Below are positions 55,136 to 64,000 of a stretch of DNA of 64,000 nt, one piece after another. The position numbers were made by a program, and so were the translations under genes. Each line of letters opens with the position of its first letter. The stretch's first letter is position 1. The notes beneath the pieces are model-generated. The model had not been told where the DNA came from, made no database searches, and was given only the letters and a program-made list of their open reading frames with translations. The stretch spans positions 8,318,501-8,382,500 of the forward strand of contig NZ_CP147913.1 in the NCBI RefSeq assembly GCF_037414475.1. Reading direction: 5' to 3'. Source of the stretch: Myxococcus stipitatus (GTDB lineage Bacteria; Myxococcota; Myxococcia; Myxococcales; Myxococcaceae).

Positions 55136-55333
55136 ATGCATGCACTGACGAAGCAGTCGGAATCGGCCGAGCAGGCGCGGTGTCCCACGTGTTCCCAGCC
55201 CATCGATGGCGAAGGCCGCGTGGAGGGCGAGGTGCTCACGTGCGCGGGGTGTGACGGAGAGCTGGAGGTGGTGGGCCTCAACCCGCTGCGGCTCGAAGAG
55301 GCACCCGAAGTCGAGGAGGACTGGGGCGAGTAG
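55136..55333 (+). CDS. lysW: LysW-type amino-group carrier protein
   Basis: 65 residues from the ATG after GGAGGAGGAG. Two zinc knuckles, CPTC (16-19) and CAGC (36-39), and a C-terminal acidic tail ending EEDWGE (60-65) match LysW/AmCP. In lysine and arginine synthesis the gamma-carboxyl of the last Glu is joined to the amino group of alpha-aminoadipate or glutamate, which is then processed while bound. No LysX, LysZ, LysY, LysJ or LysK homologue is in this window, so the ligase must be elsewhere or the function differs. It is 13 bp upstream of the shell-protein gene and 249 bp after the NRPS, as part of a biosynthetic cluster; actinobacterial AmCP clusters make non-proteinogenic amino acids in this way. 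Confidence 0.88.
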   Translation: MHALTKQSESAEQARCPTCSQPIDGEGRVEGEVLTCAGCDGELEVVGLNPLRLEEAPEVEEDWGE

Positions 55334-55346
55334 CCCCGAGGCCGAC

Positions 55347-56210
55347 ATGAGCGCGAACGAGACAGCGGAGCAGCCCGCTCCATCCCCAGGCAAGGTCTTC
55401 GCCCAGGCCGTCGCCCTTCAGGGGAAGAACGCCTCGGTGGAGTTCTCCCACACCATCACCGAGCAGTTCCCAGGCTTCAAGCGGCGGCCGCGCATCGCCG
55501 TGCGTGGGTTGTTCAAGGTGGTGAAAGCAGACGGCGCCAAGGTCAAGTACTGGCACGAGAAGCCACCGGACACGCCGCTCGCGGTGACGGTCGAGGACGT
55601 GGGGCTCCGGCCCGAGGCGGCCTTCGAGTTCCACACGGACCTGGCCGTGCTCAAGCCGACGTCCGCGTGGATTCAAGTGCCACCGGCGCTGCTGGACGAC
55701 CCGGAGACGCTGGCGACCTTCATCGACTTCCGCTTGCTGGTGCGGCTGTGTACGGCGGAGAACCAGGCGCTCGCCCGAGGCCGCGGCGGCGACCGTGTGC
55801 GCGGCCTGCTGGAGACACCGGGCATCACCCGGCTCCCCGCGCGCTCGGACCCCATCTCCTCGCTGCTGGCCGCGTGCGACCGGGTGGAGCAGATGGGCGG
55901 CAGCGCGGATGGAATCCTCGTCAACCCGGCGGACTACTACCGGTACTTCGTGGGACGCGGCGGACTCTTGGCGGATTTGACCAGCATGGGCGTGCGCATC
56001 GCGCGAGCGCGCATGGTGGAGCCCGGCCAGGTCATCGTCGGGGACTTCACCGCGGCGGCCACCATCTTCGACAGCGGCCGCTCCTCCATCCGCTTCGCGG
56101 AGCCCCCACCGGGCATCTTCCCGCGCCAGGGATTGGCGGTGTGCGGCGAGATTCACGAGGCCCTCGTCGTCCACCTGCCCACCCACTTCTACGTCGCCTC
56201 GCTCGTCTGA
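55347..56210 (+). CDS. HK97-fold shell protein (encapsulin-like) in an NRPS cluster
   Basis: 287 residues from MSANETAEQPAPSPGK. The order of segments follows HK97 gp5: SAWIQVPPALLDDPETL with FIDFRLLVRLCTAENQALAR (spine helix), then GLLETPGI, ILVNPADYYRYFV, GVRIARARMVEPGQVIVGDF and AAATIFDSGRSSIRF (beta strands of the P- and A-domains). No portal, protease, terminase or tail gene is near, so this is not a prophage remnant of usual form. An encapsulin (protein nanocompartment) of the natural-product-cluster kind is the best reading. It lies 13 bp after lysW. Cargo and role are inferred, not seen. It differs in sequence from the M. xanthus EncA type. Confidence 0.8.
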   Translation: MSANETAEQPAPSPGKVFAQAVALQGKNASVEFSHTITEQFPGFKRRPRIAVRGLFKVVKADGAKVKYWHEKPPDTPLAVTVEDVGLRPEAAFEFHTDLAVLKPTSAWIQVPPALLDDPETLATFIDFRLLVRLCTAENQALARGRGGDRVRGLLETPGITRLPARSDPISSLLAACDRVEQMGGSADGILVNPADYYRYFVGRGGLLADLTSMGVRIARARMVEPGQVIVGDFTAAATIFDSGRSSIRFAEPPPGIFPRQGLAVCGEIHEALVVHLPTHFYVASLV

Positions 56211-56232
56211 GGCGACGTGAGGAGAAGCCCGC

Positions 56233-57204
56233 TCAGGGCTTCTCCGCGTGGACGATGGCGTACTCGTCGCAGTTGAACAGCGTCAGCCACTGGAGCTGTT
56301 CGAACTCCATCTGCCGGGCACGCCGCACGTCCTCGCGCACCTTGGCGACGGTGACTTCGCCCGGCTGCCGCTCGGCGGCCGTCATGCCTCGCAGCGCGGC
56401 CAGCGCGGTGTTGACGGCGGGGTAGACGTCCGACGCGATGGACTCCAGCCGCGCCTTCTGGAATCCCGCCTGCCGCAGCTCCGCGAGGTAGCGCTGCGTC
56501 GTCCAGACATTGGCCTCCGGAAAGGCGATGCGGCCCCGCCAGTAGCGGTGGCGCAGGCGGCGGCGCAACCCGCTGCCCGTCTCGCGGTCCGTCTTCTGGC
56601 ACATGTCCGCCATCACCAGCCGGCCCCCCGGACGCAGCACCCGGAAGGCTTCGTGCAAGAAGTCACCGCGGGTCCGGAAATGCATGGCGGACTCCAGCGC
56701 GAAGACGACGTCGAACTCGCCCGAGCCGTACGGAATCCGTGTCGCCGAACCCAATTCCAATCGGACCACGCTCTCCAGCCCCGTCAGCTTGACGCGCTCC
56801 TGGCCGATGCGGACCTGGTTGGGTGTGACATTGATGCCAATGATTCGCGCGGGACGGTATTCCTCCGCCCAGAGGATGTCCTGGTCCGCATAGCCAAAGC
56901 CGCAGTCCAGCACCGCGTCATGCTCGCTCAACCGCGCCGTGCGTGCGAGCAGGTGGGCCATCTGCGCCTGTGCGGTCTTGAACAGCTCTCCCACCCGCTC
57001 ACAGTTCGTCTCGTCCACCCGCTCCACATCGCGCCAGTAGCCCAGGTTGATCCAGAACGGCTCCCGCCCCGTGACGACGTGGATGTCTTGCGGCTTGGGG
57101 AGCCCGGTGACCCAGGCGCCTGTCTCGTTGGAGTAGAAGCGCTCCGGGTCCGCCAGCACCGCGCTCTTGAGCTGCCTTGCGACCTGCATGACGTTGAACA
57201 TCAC
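56233..57204 (-). CDS. SAM-dependent methyltransferase, class I
   Basis: 323 residues. The SAM-binding motif I is VLDCGFGYADQD (about 96-107), motif II ALESAMHF follows, and the post-motif VLRPGGRLVMADM is typical of Methyltransf_11 and of C- and O-methyltransferases on small lipophilic or peptide substrates. The N-terminal 90 residues (FWINLGYWRDVERVD) resemble the extra region of cyclopropane-synthase- and sterol-type enzymes. It converges with the shell-protein gene (22 bp). A palindrome overlaps its -10 (57225-57241), so it is probably repressed by a dimeric regulator. It is likely the tailoring enzyme of the NRPS cluster. Confidence 0.85.
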   Translation of the reverse strand: MMFNVMQVARQLKSAVLADPERFYSNETGAWVTGLPKPQDIHVVTGREPFWINLGYWRDVERVDETNCERVGELFKTAQAQMAHLLARTARLSEHDAVLDCGFGYADQDILWAEEYRPARIIGINVTPNQVRIGQERVKLTGLESVVRLELGSATRIPYGSGEFDVVFALESAMHFRTRGDFLHEAFRVLRPGGRLVMADMCQKTDRETGSGLRRRLRHRYWRGRIAFPEANVWTTQRYLAELRQAGFQKARLESIASDVYPAVNTALAALRGMTAAERQPGEVTVAKVREDVRRARQMEFEQLQWLTLFNCDEYAIVHAEKP

Positions 57205-57224
57205 GAGCCTCCTCGACAGCGATG

Positions 57225-57241
57225 CCAGTCATTATGACTGG
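57225..57241 (-). promoter_or_regulatory. 17-bp palindromic operator overlapping the methyltransferase -10
   Basis: CCAGTCAT-T-ATGACTGG: perfect 8-bp arms. Read on the minus strand, CATAAT in its centre is a good -10 for a short leader to the ATG at 57204, with a GAGGAGG site just before it. Suits a dimeric repressor. Confidence 0.55.
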
Positions 57242-57294
57242 AAAAGCATTGTTTGAGGAGTTGTCAGGTTTGAAAGGTGCTGAGAGGGAGTCCG

Positions 57295-57322
57295 CCGTGA
57301 CGGGCCCTGGAGCCCGTCACGG
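57295..57322 (-). terminator. Terminator hairpin of the thiolase-fadB operon
   Basis: CCGTGACGGGC (57295-57305) pairs perfectly with 57312-57322 across a six-base loop, 11 bp beyond the fadB stop. The T-run on the minus strand is poor. Confidence 0.65.
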
Positions 57323-57333
57323 GGGAGGAGGTG

Positions 57334-59511
57334 CTACTTCAGGAGTTCGCCCCGCTCGGCCTTCTCGACGAGCGACGCGGGGGGCAGGAAGTGTTTGCCA
57401 TAACGCTCCGCCAATTGGCGCGCCCGGAGGATGAAGCCCTTCAGGCCGGTGCCGGTGGGGCCCTCGTAGCCGTTGATGAACTGGGCGACGCCCCCTGTCC
57501 ACGCCGGGAAGCCGATGCCCAGGATGGAGCCGATGTTGGCGTCCGCCGCCGAGCGCAGCACGCCCTCGTCGAAGCATCGCACCGTGTCAATCGCCTCGGC
57601 GAAGAGCATGCGGTCCTTCATGTCCTCGAACGGGATGGTGTGGCCCGCGCGGGTGAAGTGCTGGGCGAGGCCCGGCCACAGCGACGTGCGCTTGTCATCC
57701 ACGTAGTCGTAGAAGCCACCGCCGGTGGAGCGGCCCTTGCGCCCGTGTTTGTCAATCAACGCATCGATGACGGCGGCGCTGCCGTGGTCCACCCACGTCT
57801 GGCCCGCGGCCTCCACGGCGGCCTTCGTCTCCTGACGAATCTTGCGCGGCAAGGTCAGGGTGAGCTCGTCCATGAGCGACAGCGGCGCGGCGGGGTAGCC
57901 CGCCTGGAGTCCCGCCTGTTCGATGGACGCCGGGGCCAGGCCCTCGCCCACCATGGCGATGGCCTCGTTGAGGAACGTGCCGATGACGCGGCTGGTGAAG
58001 AAGCCGCGGCTGTCATTGACGACGATGGGCGTCTTGCCAATCTGCACCGCGATGTCGATGGCCTTCGCCAGCGTCGCGTCGCTCGTCTTCTTGCCCGCGA
58101 TGAGCTCCAAGAGCGGCATCTTGTCCACGGGGGAGAAGAAGTGCATGCCCACGAAGTCCTCCGTGCGCTTCACGCCCTCCGCCAGCTGGGTGATGGGCAG
58201 CGTGGAGGTGTTGGACGCGAGCACCGCGCCCGGGGCCACCACGTCCTGGACCTCCTGGAAGACCTTGTGCTTGAGCTCCACGCTCTCGAACACGGCCTCG
58301 ATGACCAGGTCGCACCCCTGGAGCGCGGACGCGTCCGCGGTGGGGACGATTCGCGCCAGGAGCGCGTCGGCCTTCTCCTTCGTCGTCTTGCCCTTCTGGA
58401 GCGCCTTCTCCACGAGCTTGACGGAGTACTGCTTGCCCTTCTCCGCGGCCGCGACGCTCACGTCCTTGAGCACCACGTCGATGCCCGCCTTGGCGCACAC
58501 GTACGCGATGCCCGCGCCCATCATCCCCGCGCCCAGCACGCCCACCTTCTTCGCGGTGTGCTGCGGGTAGCCCTTGGGGCGCCCGCCGCCGGAGTTGATG
58601 TGCTGCATGTCGAAGAAGAACGCCTGAATCATGTTCTTCGCGACCTGGCCCGTGACGAGCTCGGTGAAGTAGCGCGACTCGATGGTGAACGCGGTGTCCA
58701 CGTCCACCTGCGTGCTCTCCACCGCGACCGCCATGATGGCGCGCGGCGCGGGCATGTTCGTGCCCTTGAGCTGCTTGCGCAGGTTGGCGGGGAAGGCGGG
58801 CAGGTTGGCCGCGAGCGCGGGCGTGGACGGAGTTCCGCCCGGAATCTTGTAGCCCTTGGCGTCCCACGGCTGCTGCGCGCTCGGGTTCGCCTTCACCCAG
58901 GCCTTGGCCGCCGGCAGCAGCGCCTCCACGGAGTCCACCACCTCATGCACCAGGCCCACCTCCTGGGCCTCCTTGGGGCGGTAGCGCTGGCCCTGGAGCA
59001 ACACCTTCATCATCGCGTCCACGATGCCCAGCATGCGCACGGTGCGCACCACTCCGCCGCCGCCGGGGAGCAGCCCCAGCGTGACTTCCGGCAGGCCAAT
59101 CTGCGCGCCCTTCACGTCGGCGACGATGCGGCGGTGACACGCGAGGGCGATTTCAAGCCCACCTCCCAGCGCCGCGCCGTTGATGGCGGCGACCACGGGC
59201 TTGCCCAGTGTCTCCAGCGCGCGCAGCTGCGCCTTGATTTCCTGACCGAACTCGAAGGCCTGCTTCGCGTCCTCCTTGCGGATGCGCAACAGGTCCTTGA
59301 GGTCTCCACCGGCGAAGAAGGTCTTCTTCGCGGAGGTGAGGATGACGCCGGTGATGGAGGCCTTCTCCTTGACCAGCCGGTCCACCGTCGCACGCATGGA
59401 CGCGATGTACGCGGCGTTCATCGTGTTGGCGGACTGGTTGGGGTCGTCCAGCGTCAAGAGGACGATGCCGTCGGCATCCTGTTCCCAGCGGATGGTGTTC
59501 TGCTCGCTCAT
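57334..59511 (-). CDS. fadB: Fatty-acid oxidation complex alpha subunit (enoyl-CoA hydratase / 3-hydroxyacyl-CoA dehydrogenase)
   Basis: 725 residues from MSEQNTIRWEQDADGIVLLT; a longer frame upstream overlaps the thiolase gene and is not needed. The N-terminal crotonase domain has GAALGGGLEIALACHRR and ADVKGAQIGLPEVTLGLLPG with the catalytic Glu residues. The C-terminal dehydrogenase has the NAD loop VLGAGMMGAGIAYV and FVGMHFFSPVDKMPLLE with its catalytic His. Together they hydrate and oxidise acyl-CoA intermediates in beta-oxidation; the partner thiolase is encoded 40 bp upstream. Length fits FadB/FadJ (about 715-730); which of the two is not resolved. Confidence 0.93.
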   Translation of the reverse strand: MSEQNTIRWEQDADGIVLLTLDDPNQSANTMNAAYIASMRATVDRLVKEKASITGVILTSAKKTFFAGGDLKDLLRIRKEDAKQAFEFGQEIKAQLRALETLGKPVVAAINGAALGGGLEIALACHRRIVADVKGAQIGLPEVTLGLLPGGGGVVRTVRMLGIVDAMMKVLLQGQRYRPKEAQEVGLVHEVVDSVEALLPAAKAWVKANPSAQQPWDAKGYKIPGGTPSTPALAANLPAFPANLRKQLKGTNMPAPRAIMAVAVESTQVDVDTAFTIESRYFTELVTGQVAKNMIQAFFFDMQHINSGGGRPKGYPQHTAKKVGVLGAGMMGAGIAYVCAKAGIDVVLKDVSVAAAEKGKQYSVKLVEKALQKGKTTKEKADALLARIVPTADASALQGCDLVIEAVFESVELKHKVFQEVQDVVAPGAVLASNTSTLPITQLAEGVKRTEDFVGMHFFSPVDKMPLLELIAGKKTSDATLAKAIDIAVQIGKTPIVVNDSRGFFTSRVIGTFLNEAIAMVGEGLAPASIEQAGLQAGYPAAPLSLMDELTLTLPRKIRQETKAAVEAAGQTWVDHGSAAVIDALIDKHGRKGRSTGGGFYDYVDDKRTSLWPGLAQHFTRAGHTIPFEDMKDRMLFAEAIDTVRCFDEGVLRSAADANIGSILGIGFPAWTGGVAQFINGYEGPTGTGLKGFILRARQLAERYGKHFLPPASLVEKAERGELLK

Positions 59512-59551
59512 GGGATTCGCTCGAATCTTTCGAAAGGGAGTCGCTCGGACT

Positions 59552-60763
59552 TCAGACGCGCTCGATGAGGGTGGCCACGCCCATGCCACCACCGACGCAC
59601 AGGGTGATGACGGCACGGCGGGCATCTCTGCGCTCCAGCTCGTCCACCATCGTCCCCAGAATCATCGCCCCGGTGGCGCCCAGCGGGTGCCCCAAGGCGA
59701 TGGCGCCGCCGTTGACGTTGAGCTTGTCGCTCGGGATGCCCAGGTCCTTCTGGTACTTGAGCACCACGGAGGCGAAGGCCTCGTTGAGCTCGAACAGGTC
59801 GATGTCCTTCACGGACAGGCCCGCGATGTCGAGCAGCTTGCGGGTGGCCGGCAACGGGCCGGTGAGCATGATGGTCGGCTCGGCGCCGGACGTCGCCACC
59901 GCGGCGATGCGCGCGCGCGGCTTCAGGCCCATCGCCTTGCCCGCCTTCTCGGAGCCGATGAGCACCAGCGCCGCCCCGTCGACGATGCCGGAGGAGTTGC
60001 CCGGCGTGTGCACGTGCTCGATGCGCTCCACCGCGTGGTACTTCTGGAGCGCCACCGCGTTGAAGCCGCCCATCTCCCCCATGCCCGCGAAGGAGGGGCT
60101 CAACTGGCCCAGCGACGCCACCGTGGTGTCCGGCCGCATGTGCTCGTCGCGGTCCAGGATGGTCAGGCCGTTCTGGTCCACCACGGGGACGACCGACTTC
60201 TTGAAGTAGCCGTTGGCCCAGGCGTGGGCGGCGCGCTGCTGGGACTGCGCGGCGTAGCGGTCCACGTCCTCGCGCGTGAAGCCCTCCAGGGTCGCGATGA
60301 GGTCCGCGGAGATGCCCTGCGGCACGAAGTACGTGTCGTAGTTGGTGGCGGGGTCCATGGCCCACGCGCCGCCGTCGGAACCCATGGGCACGCGCGACAT
60401 GCTCTCCACGCCGCCCGCGATGACCAGGTGCTCCCAGCCCGAGCGCACCTGCTGGGCGGCCATGTTCACCGCCGTCAGGCCGGAGGCACAGAAGCGGTTG
60501 AGCTGCACGCCACCCACCGTGTCCGGCAGGCCCGCGGCCAGCACCAGCGTGCGCGCGATATCCGCGCCCTGGTCCCCCACCGGCGAGACGATGCCCAGCA
60601 CCACGTCGTCGATGTGCTTGGGGTCCAGGTTCGGGTGGCGCTGCTTGAGGGCGTTCACCAGCCCCACGAGCAGGGACAGGGGCTTGGTGCCGTGCAGCGC
60701 GCCCTTCTTGCCCTTGCCGCGGGGAGTACGGACGGCGTCGTAGATGAATGCTTCCTGGCTCAC
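59552..60763 (-). CDS. fadA: Acetyl-CoA acyltransferase (thiolase), beta-oxidation
   Basis: 403 residues; the start is a GTG at 60763 with GGAGG six bases upstream (MSQEAFIYDAVRTPRGKGKK). Catalytic residues are in NRFCASGLTAVN (nucleophilic Cys near 90), NGGAIALGHPLGATGA (His) and CVGGGMGVA (second Cys). It cleaves 3-ketoacyl-CoA to acetyl-CoA and a shortened acyl-CoA. First gene of a two-gene operon with fadB. Confidence 0.93.
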   Translation of the reverse strand: MSQEAFIYDAVRTPRGKGKKGALHGTKPLSLLVGLVNALKQRHPNLDPKHIDDVVLGIVSPVGDQGADIARTLVLAAGLPDTVGGVQLNRFCASGLTAVNMAAQQVRSGWEHLVIAGGVESMSRVPMGSDGGAWAMDPATNYDTYFVPQGISADLIATLEGFTREDVDRYAAQSQQRAAHAWANGYFKKSVVPVVDQNGLTILDRDEHMRPDTTVASLGQLSPSFAGMGEMGGFNAVALQKYHAVERIEHVHTPGNSSGIVDGAALVLIGSEKAGKAMGLKPRARIAAVATSGAEPTIMLTGPLPATRKLLDIAGLSVKDIDLFELNEAFASVVLKYQKDLGIPSDKLNVNGGAIALGHPLGATGAMILGTMVDELERRDARRAVITLCVGGGMGVATLIERV

Positions 60764-60937
60764 CGGGAGCCTCCTTGGGAATCCGGTTGGACAGACCTGT
60801 GACGGAGGAGGCGAGTATCCGCGAACCCGTGGGGATGGGGTATCCCTTCCTGCGGAACTCATACCCTCCGAGAAGTCGCGGAGGACCTTGCGCGACAGGT
60901 GTCTGGGATTGCGAGGAGGCGGCTCCCGGCGGGAGCG

Positions 60938-61462
60938 TCAGAAGTGGCCGCCGAGCCCCAGCACGGCCCGGTCCTGGACCACGCCCATGGATGGCGTGAG
61001 GCCCAGCGGGAGGCCGAACTGGCCCTTGCGCGAGTCCCTGGGCGAGCGGGGGTGGCGGAACTCCTCGACGTCGTCGGTGTCCGAGTCGACGACGAGTCCG
61101 AGATAACCCAACCCCAGGCCCGCGCCCACGACGAGGCCCCCGAGGATGGCGCGCTGGCAGAACTCGTCGTTGGTGTAGTCGGCCGCGCAGGCGGTGATGC
61201 CAGTGACGAGCCCCACGCCGGTGAGAATCAAGGGCACCAGCCAGACGTGTGTGGGGATGGGCTCCTCGTCACCCATGTCGATGGTGAAGGCGCGCGGACG
61301 GCCTTGGGATGCAGCTCGAGAGGACCTCTCGACGCGTTCTTTCACGCGGGCCAGCCGCAGCCCTTGCGCGAAGTCGAGGGCACAGGGCTCCGCGGCGAGG
61401 ACCGCGCCGGGCGTGGCGAGCCAGAGACACAGCCCGAGGATTGCGGGAACGGAGGTCTTCAT
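60938..61462 (-). CDS. Exported hypothetical protein, 174 aa
   Basis: I take the start at MKTSVPAILGLCLWLATPGA, which gives a good Sec signal ending near VLAAEP (residues 20-24); the longer frame upstream would bury it. The mature part has a basic N-terminal helix, two glycine-rich hydrophobic helices (VPLILTGVGLVTGITACAAD and LGGLVVGAGLGLGYLGLVVD) and a polar tail. Three cysteines are present. Probably an envelope protein; no family is recognised. No clear ribosome-binding site. Confidence 0.65.
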   Translation of the reverse strand: MKTSVPAILGLCLWLATPGAVLAAEPCALDFAQGLRLARVKERVERSSRAASQGRPRAFTIDMGDEEPIPTHVWLVPLILTGVGLVTGITACAADYTNDEFCQRAILGGLVVGAGLGLGYLGLVVDSDTDDVEEFRHPRSPRDSRKGQFGLPLGLTPSMGVVQDRAVLGLGGHF

Positions 61463-61607
61463 GTGGGGGACGTCCAGGAGGCGGCGCGGACCGGCCCCGC
61501 GCACCGGGCAAAATCGTGCGCACTTCGACAGAAACGCCGCCCCTGTATTCACCCCGATTCCAGATTTTTTGCGCACGGGGGCCGGAGGGGCCCCTCGGCG
61601 CGACCTG

Positions 61608-62504
61608 TCACGTCGTCTTGCGTGTGCGGGCCTGGAGGGTCTGCCGCGCGGCTTGAATCGTGTTCGCCAGGAGCATGGTGATGGTCATCGGGCCCACGCC
61701 ACCGGGGACGGGGGTGATGGCCTCGGCGACCTGGCTGACGGCGTCGAAGTCCACGTCGCCCACCATCCGGTAGCCGCGCGGTGAGCTTGGGTCCGTGACG
61801 CGGTTCTGGCCCACGTCGATGACGACGACGCCGGGCTTCACCATGTCCGCGGTGATGAGGTTCTGCTTGCCCACGGCGACGATGAGGATGTCCGCCTGGC
61901 GCGTGAAGGAGGCCAGGTCGGGCGTGTGGCGGTGGGTGAGGGTGACGGTGGCGTCGGGGCCGGGCGCCATCAGCAGGGACGCCAGCGGCTTGCTGACGAT
62001 GAGGCTGCGGCCCACGATGACCACGTGCTTGCCGCGCGTGGAGATGTCCTCGCGGCGCAGCATCTCCATGATGCCCGCGGGGGTGCAGGGCACGAAGGCG
62101 CGCGGGTCCCCCACGAAGGCCAGGCCCGCGTTCTGCGGGTGGAAGCCGTCCACGTCCTTGTCCGGGTGGATGTGCTCCAGCACGGCCTTGTAGGGGAGGT
62201 GCGCGGGGAGGGGCAGCTGCACCAGGATGCCGTGGACCGTGGGGTCGGCGTTGAGCTGGTCGATGGCGGCGAAGAGCGCCTCGGCCGAGACATCCTCTGG
62301 CAGGTTGAGCGTCTGCCCCTTCATGCCGAGCGCCTCGCACGCGCGAGTCTTGCTCGACACATAGGCCTGGCTCGCCGGGTTGTTTCCCACGAGCACCACG
62401 GAGAGTCCGGGGGTGATGCCCTGGGCCTGGAGGTCCGCCACCTGCTGGGCCATCTCGGCCCGCATCACCCGGCTGATTTCGGTTCCGTCAATGTTCCGCG
62501 CCAT
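61608..62504 (-). CDS. folD: Bifunctional methylenetetrahydrofolate dehydrogenase/cyclohydrolase FolD
   Basis: 298 residues from MARNIDGTEIS; GGAGG lies inside the codons of an alternative ATG twelve bases earlier, so the second ATG is the start. Catalytic Lys in YVSSKTRACEALG, VQLPLP, DKDVDGFHPQN, the NADP-binding GRSLIVSKPLASLL and PVPGGVGPMTITML are all present. It interconverts methylene-, methenyl- and 10-formyl-tetrahydrofolate. It is 95 bp downstream of ahcY on the same strand, a grouping of one-carbon metabolism genes. Confidence 0.97.
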   Translation of the reverse strand: MARNIDGTEISRVMRAEMAQQVADLQAQGITPGLSVVLVGNNPASQAYVSSKTRACEALGMKGQTLNLPEDVSAEALFAAIDQLNADPTVHGILVQLPLPAHLPYKAVLEHIHPDKDVDGFHPQNAGLAFVGDPRAFVPCTPAGIMEMLRREDISTRGKHVVIVGRSLIVSKPLASLLMAPGPDATVTLTHRHTPDLASFTRQADILIVAVGKQNLITADMVKPGVVVIDVGQNRVTDPSSPRGYRMVGDVDFDAVSQVAEAITPVPGGVGPMTITMLLANTIQAARQTLQARTRKTT

Positions 62505-62599
62505 GGGGGCCTCCATACGTCATAAGCCGGAGCTTGCCGCGCTCTTTCTGGGCGGAAGCGCCCCCTGGCCGCAAGTGTCCAGGGGGCGTGGGAGGAGGC

Positions 62600-64000
<1,401 letters not shown>

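Noticed and set aside
55347..56210. Prophage remnant based on the capsid-fold protein
   Set aside because: No portal, protease, terminase, tail, lysis or integrase gene nearby; the neighbours are biosynthetic.

Overview
The window is high-GC, densely coded DNA of the kind found in myxobacteria (Myxococcus, Corallococcus and relatives). Pointers to this are large hybrid kinase/ATPase regulators, a LanB-type biosynthesis operon, a multimodular NRPS, few and short intergenic gaps, and ATGA start/stop overlaps. Housekeeping genes (eno, folD, ahcY, a fatty-acid beta-oxidation pair) alternate with accessory blocks. I saw no rRNA, tRNA, CRISPR array, IS element or integrase.

Layout. (1) 1-7.0 kb: two LanB dehydratase-like proteins without the elimination domain flank an unrecognised protein. 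Two small proteins follow, and a strong terminator ends the block. (2) 7.1-10.6 kb: an FAD-dependent oxidoreductase, a small exported protein and a convergent TPR protein. (3) 11.1-22.6 kb: signalling genes. These are a 1904-residue Ser/Thr-kinase/AAA/GAF/histidine-kinase hybrid, a Cys-rich zinc-ribbon protein, a LOG-family protein, a small membrane protein and a 1423-residue dual-cyclase/ATPase resembling soluble adenylyl cyclase. (4) 23.0-25.0 kb: YceI, an endonuclease/exonuclease/phosphatase lipoprotein and a 46-residue membrane peptide. (5) 25.1-40.7 kb: an accessory and defence block. A five-gene minus-strand operon encodes a sigma factor, an HTH protein, an ImmA/IrrE peptidase, a NurA-like protein and a HerA ATPase. 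Next come a LuxI/FeeM-like acyltransferase paired with a haem-oxygenase-like diiron protein, a DUF3892 protein and a LuxR-type regulator. A complete type I Wadjet system (jetABCD) closes the block. (6) 40.8-43.2 kb: enolase, with an apparently leaderless promoter, and a polytopic membrane protein. (7) 43.4-57.2 kb: a biosynthetic cluster with an ornithine/lysine cyclodeaminase-like enzyme, a three-module NRPS (C-A-T x3-TE), a LysW-type amino-group carrier protein, an HK97-fold encapsulin-like shell protein and a convergent SAM methyltransferase. (8) 57.3-64.0 kb: fadB/thiolase, an exported protein, folD and ahcY (cut by the window end).

How the genes may work together. In region 7 the cyclodeaminase could supply proline or pipecolate to NRPS modules 2 and 3, whose binding-pocket residues resemble the proline code. 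The carrier protein and shell suggest that part of the chemistry is tethered or enclosed. In region 5 HerA and the NurA-like protein are probably one DNA-acting machine, co-transcribed with a sigma factor and an HTH/metallopeptidase pair that could switch it on after a signal. Functional statements come from motif reading by eye; no database search was run.
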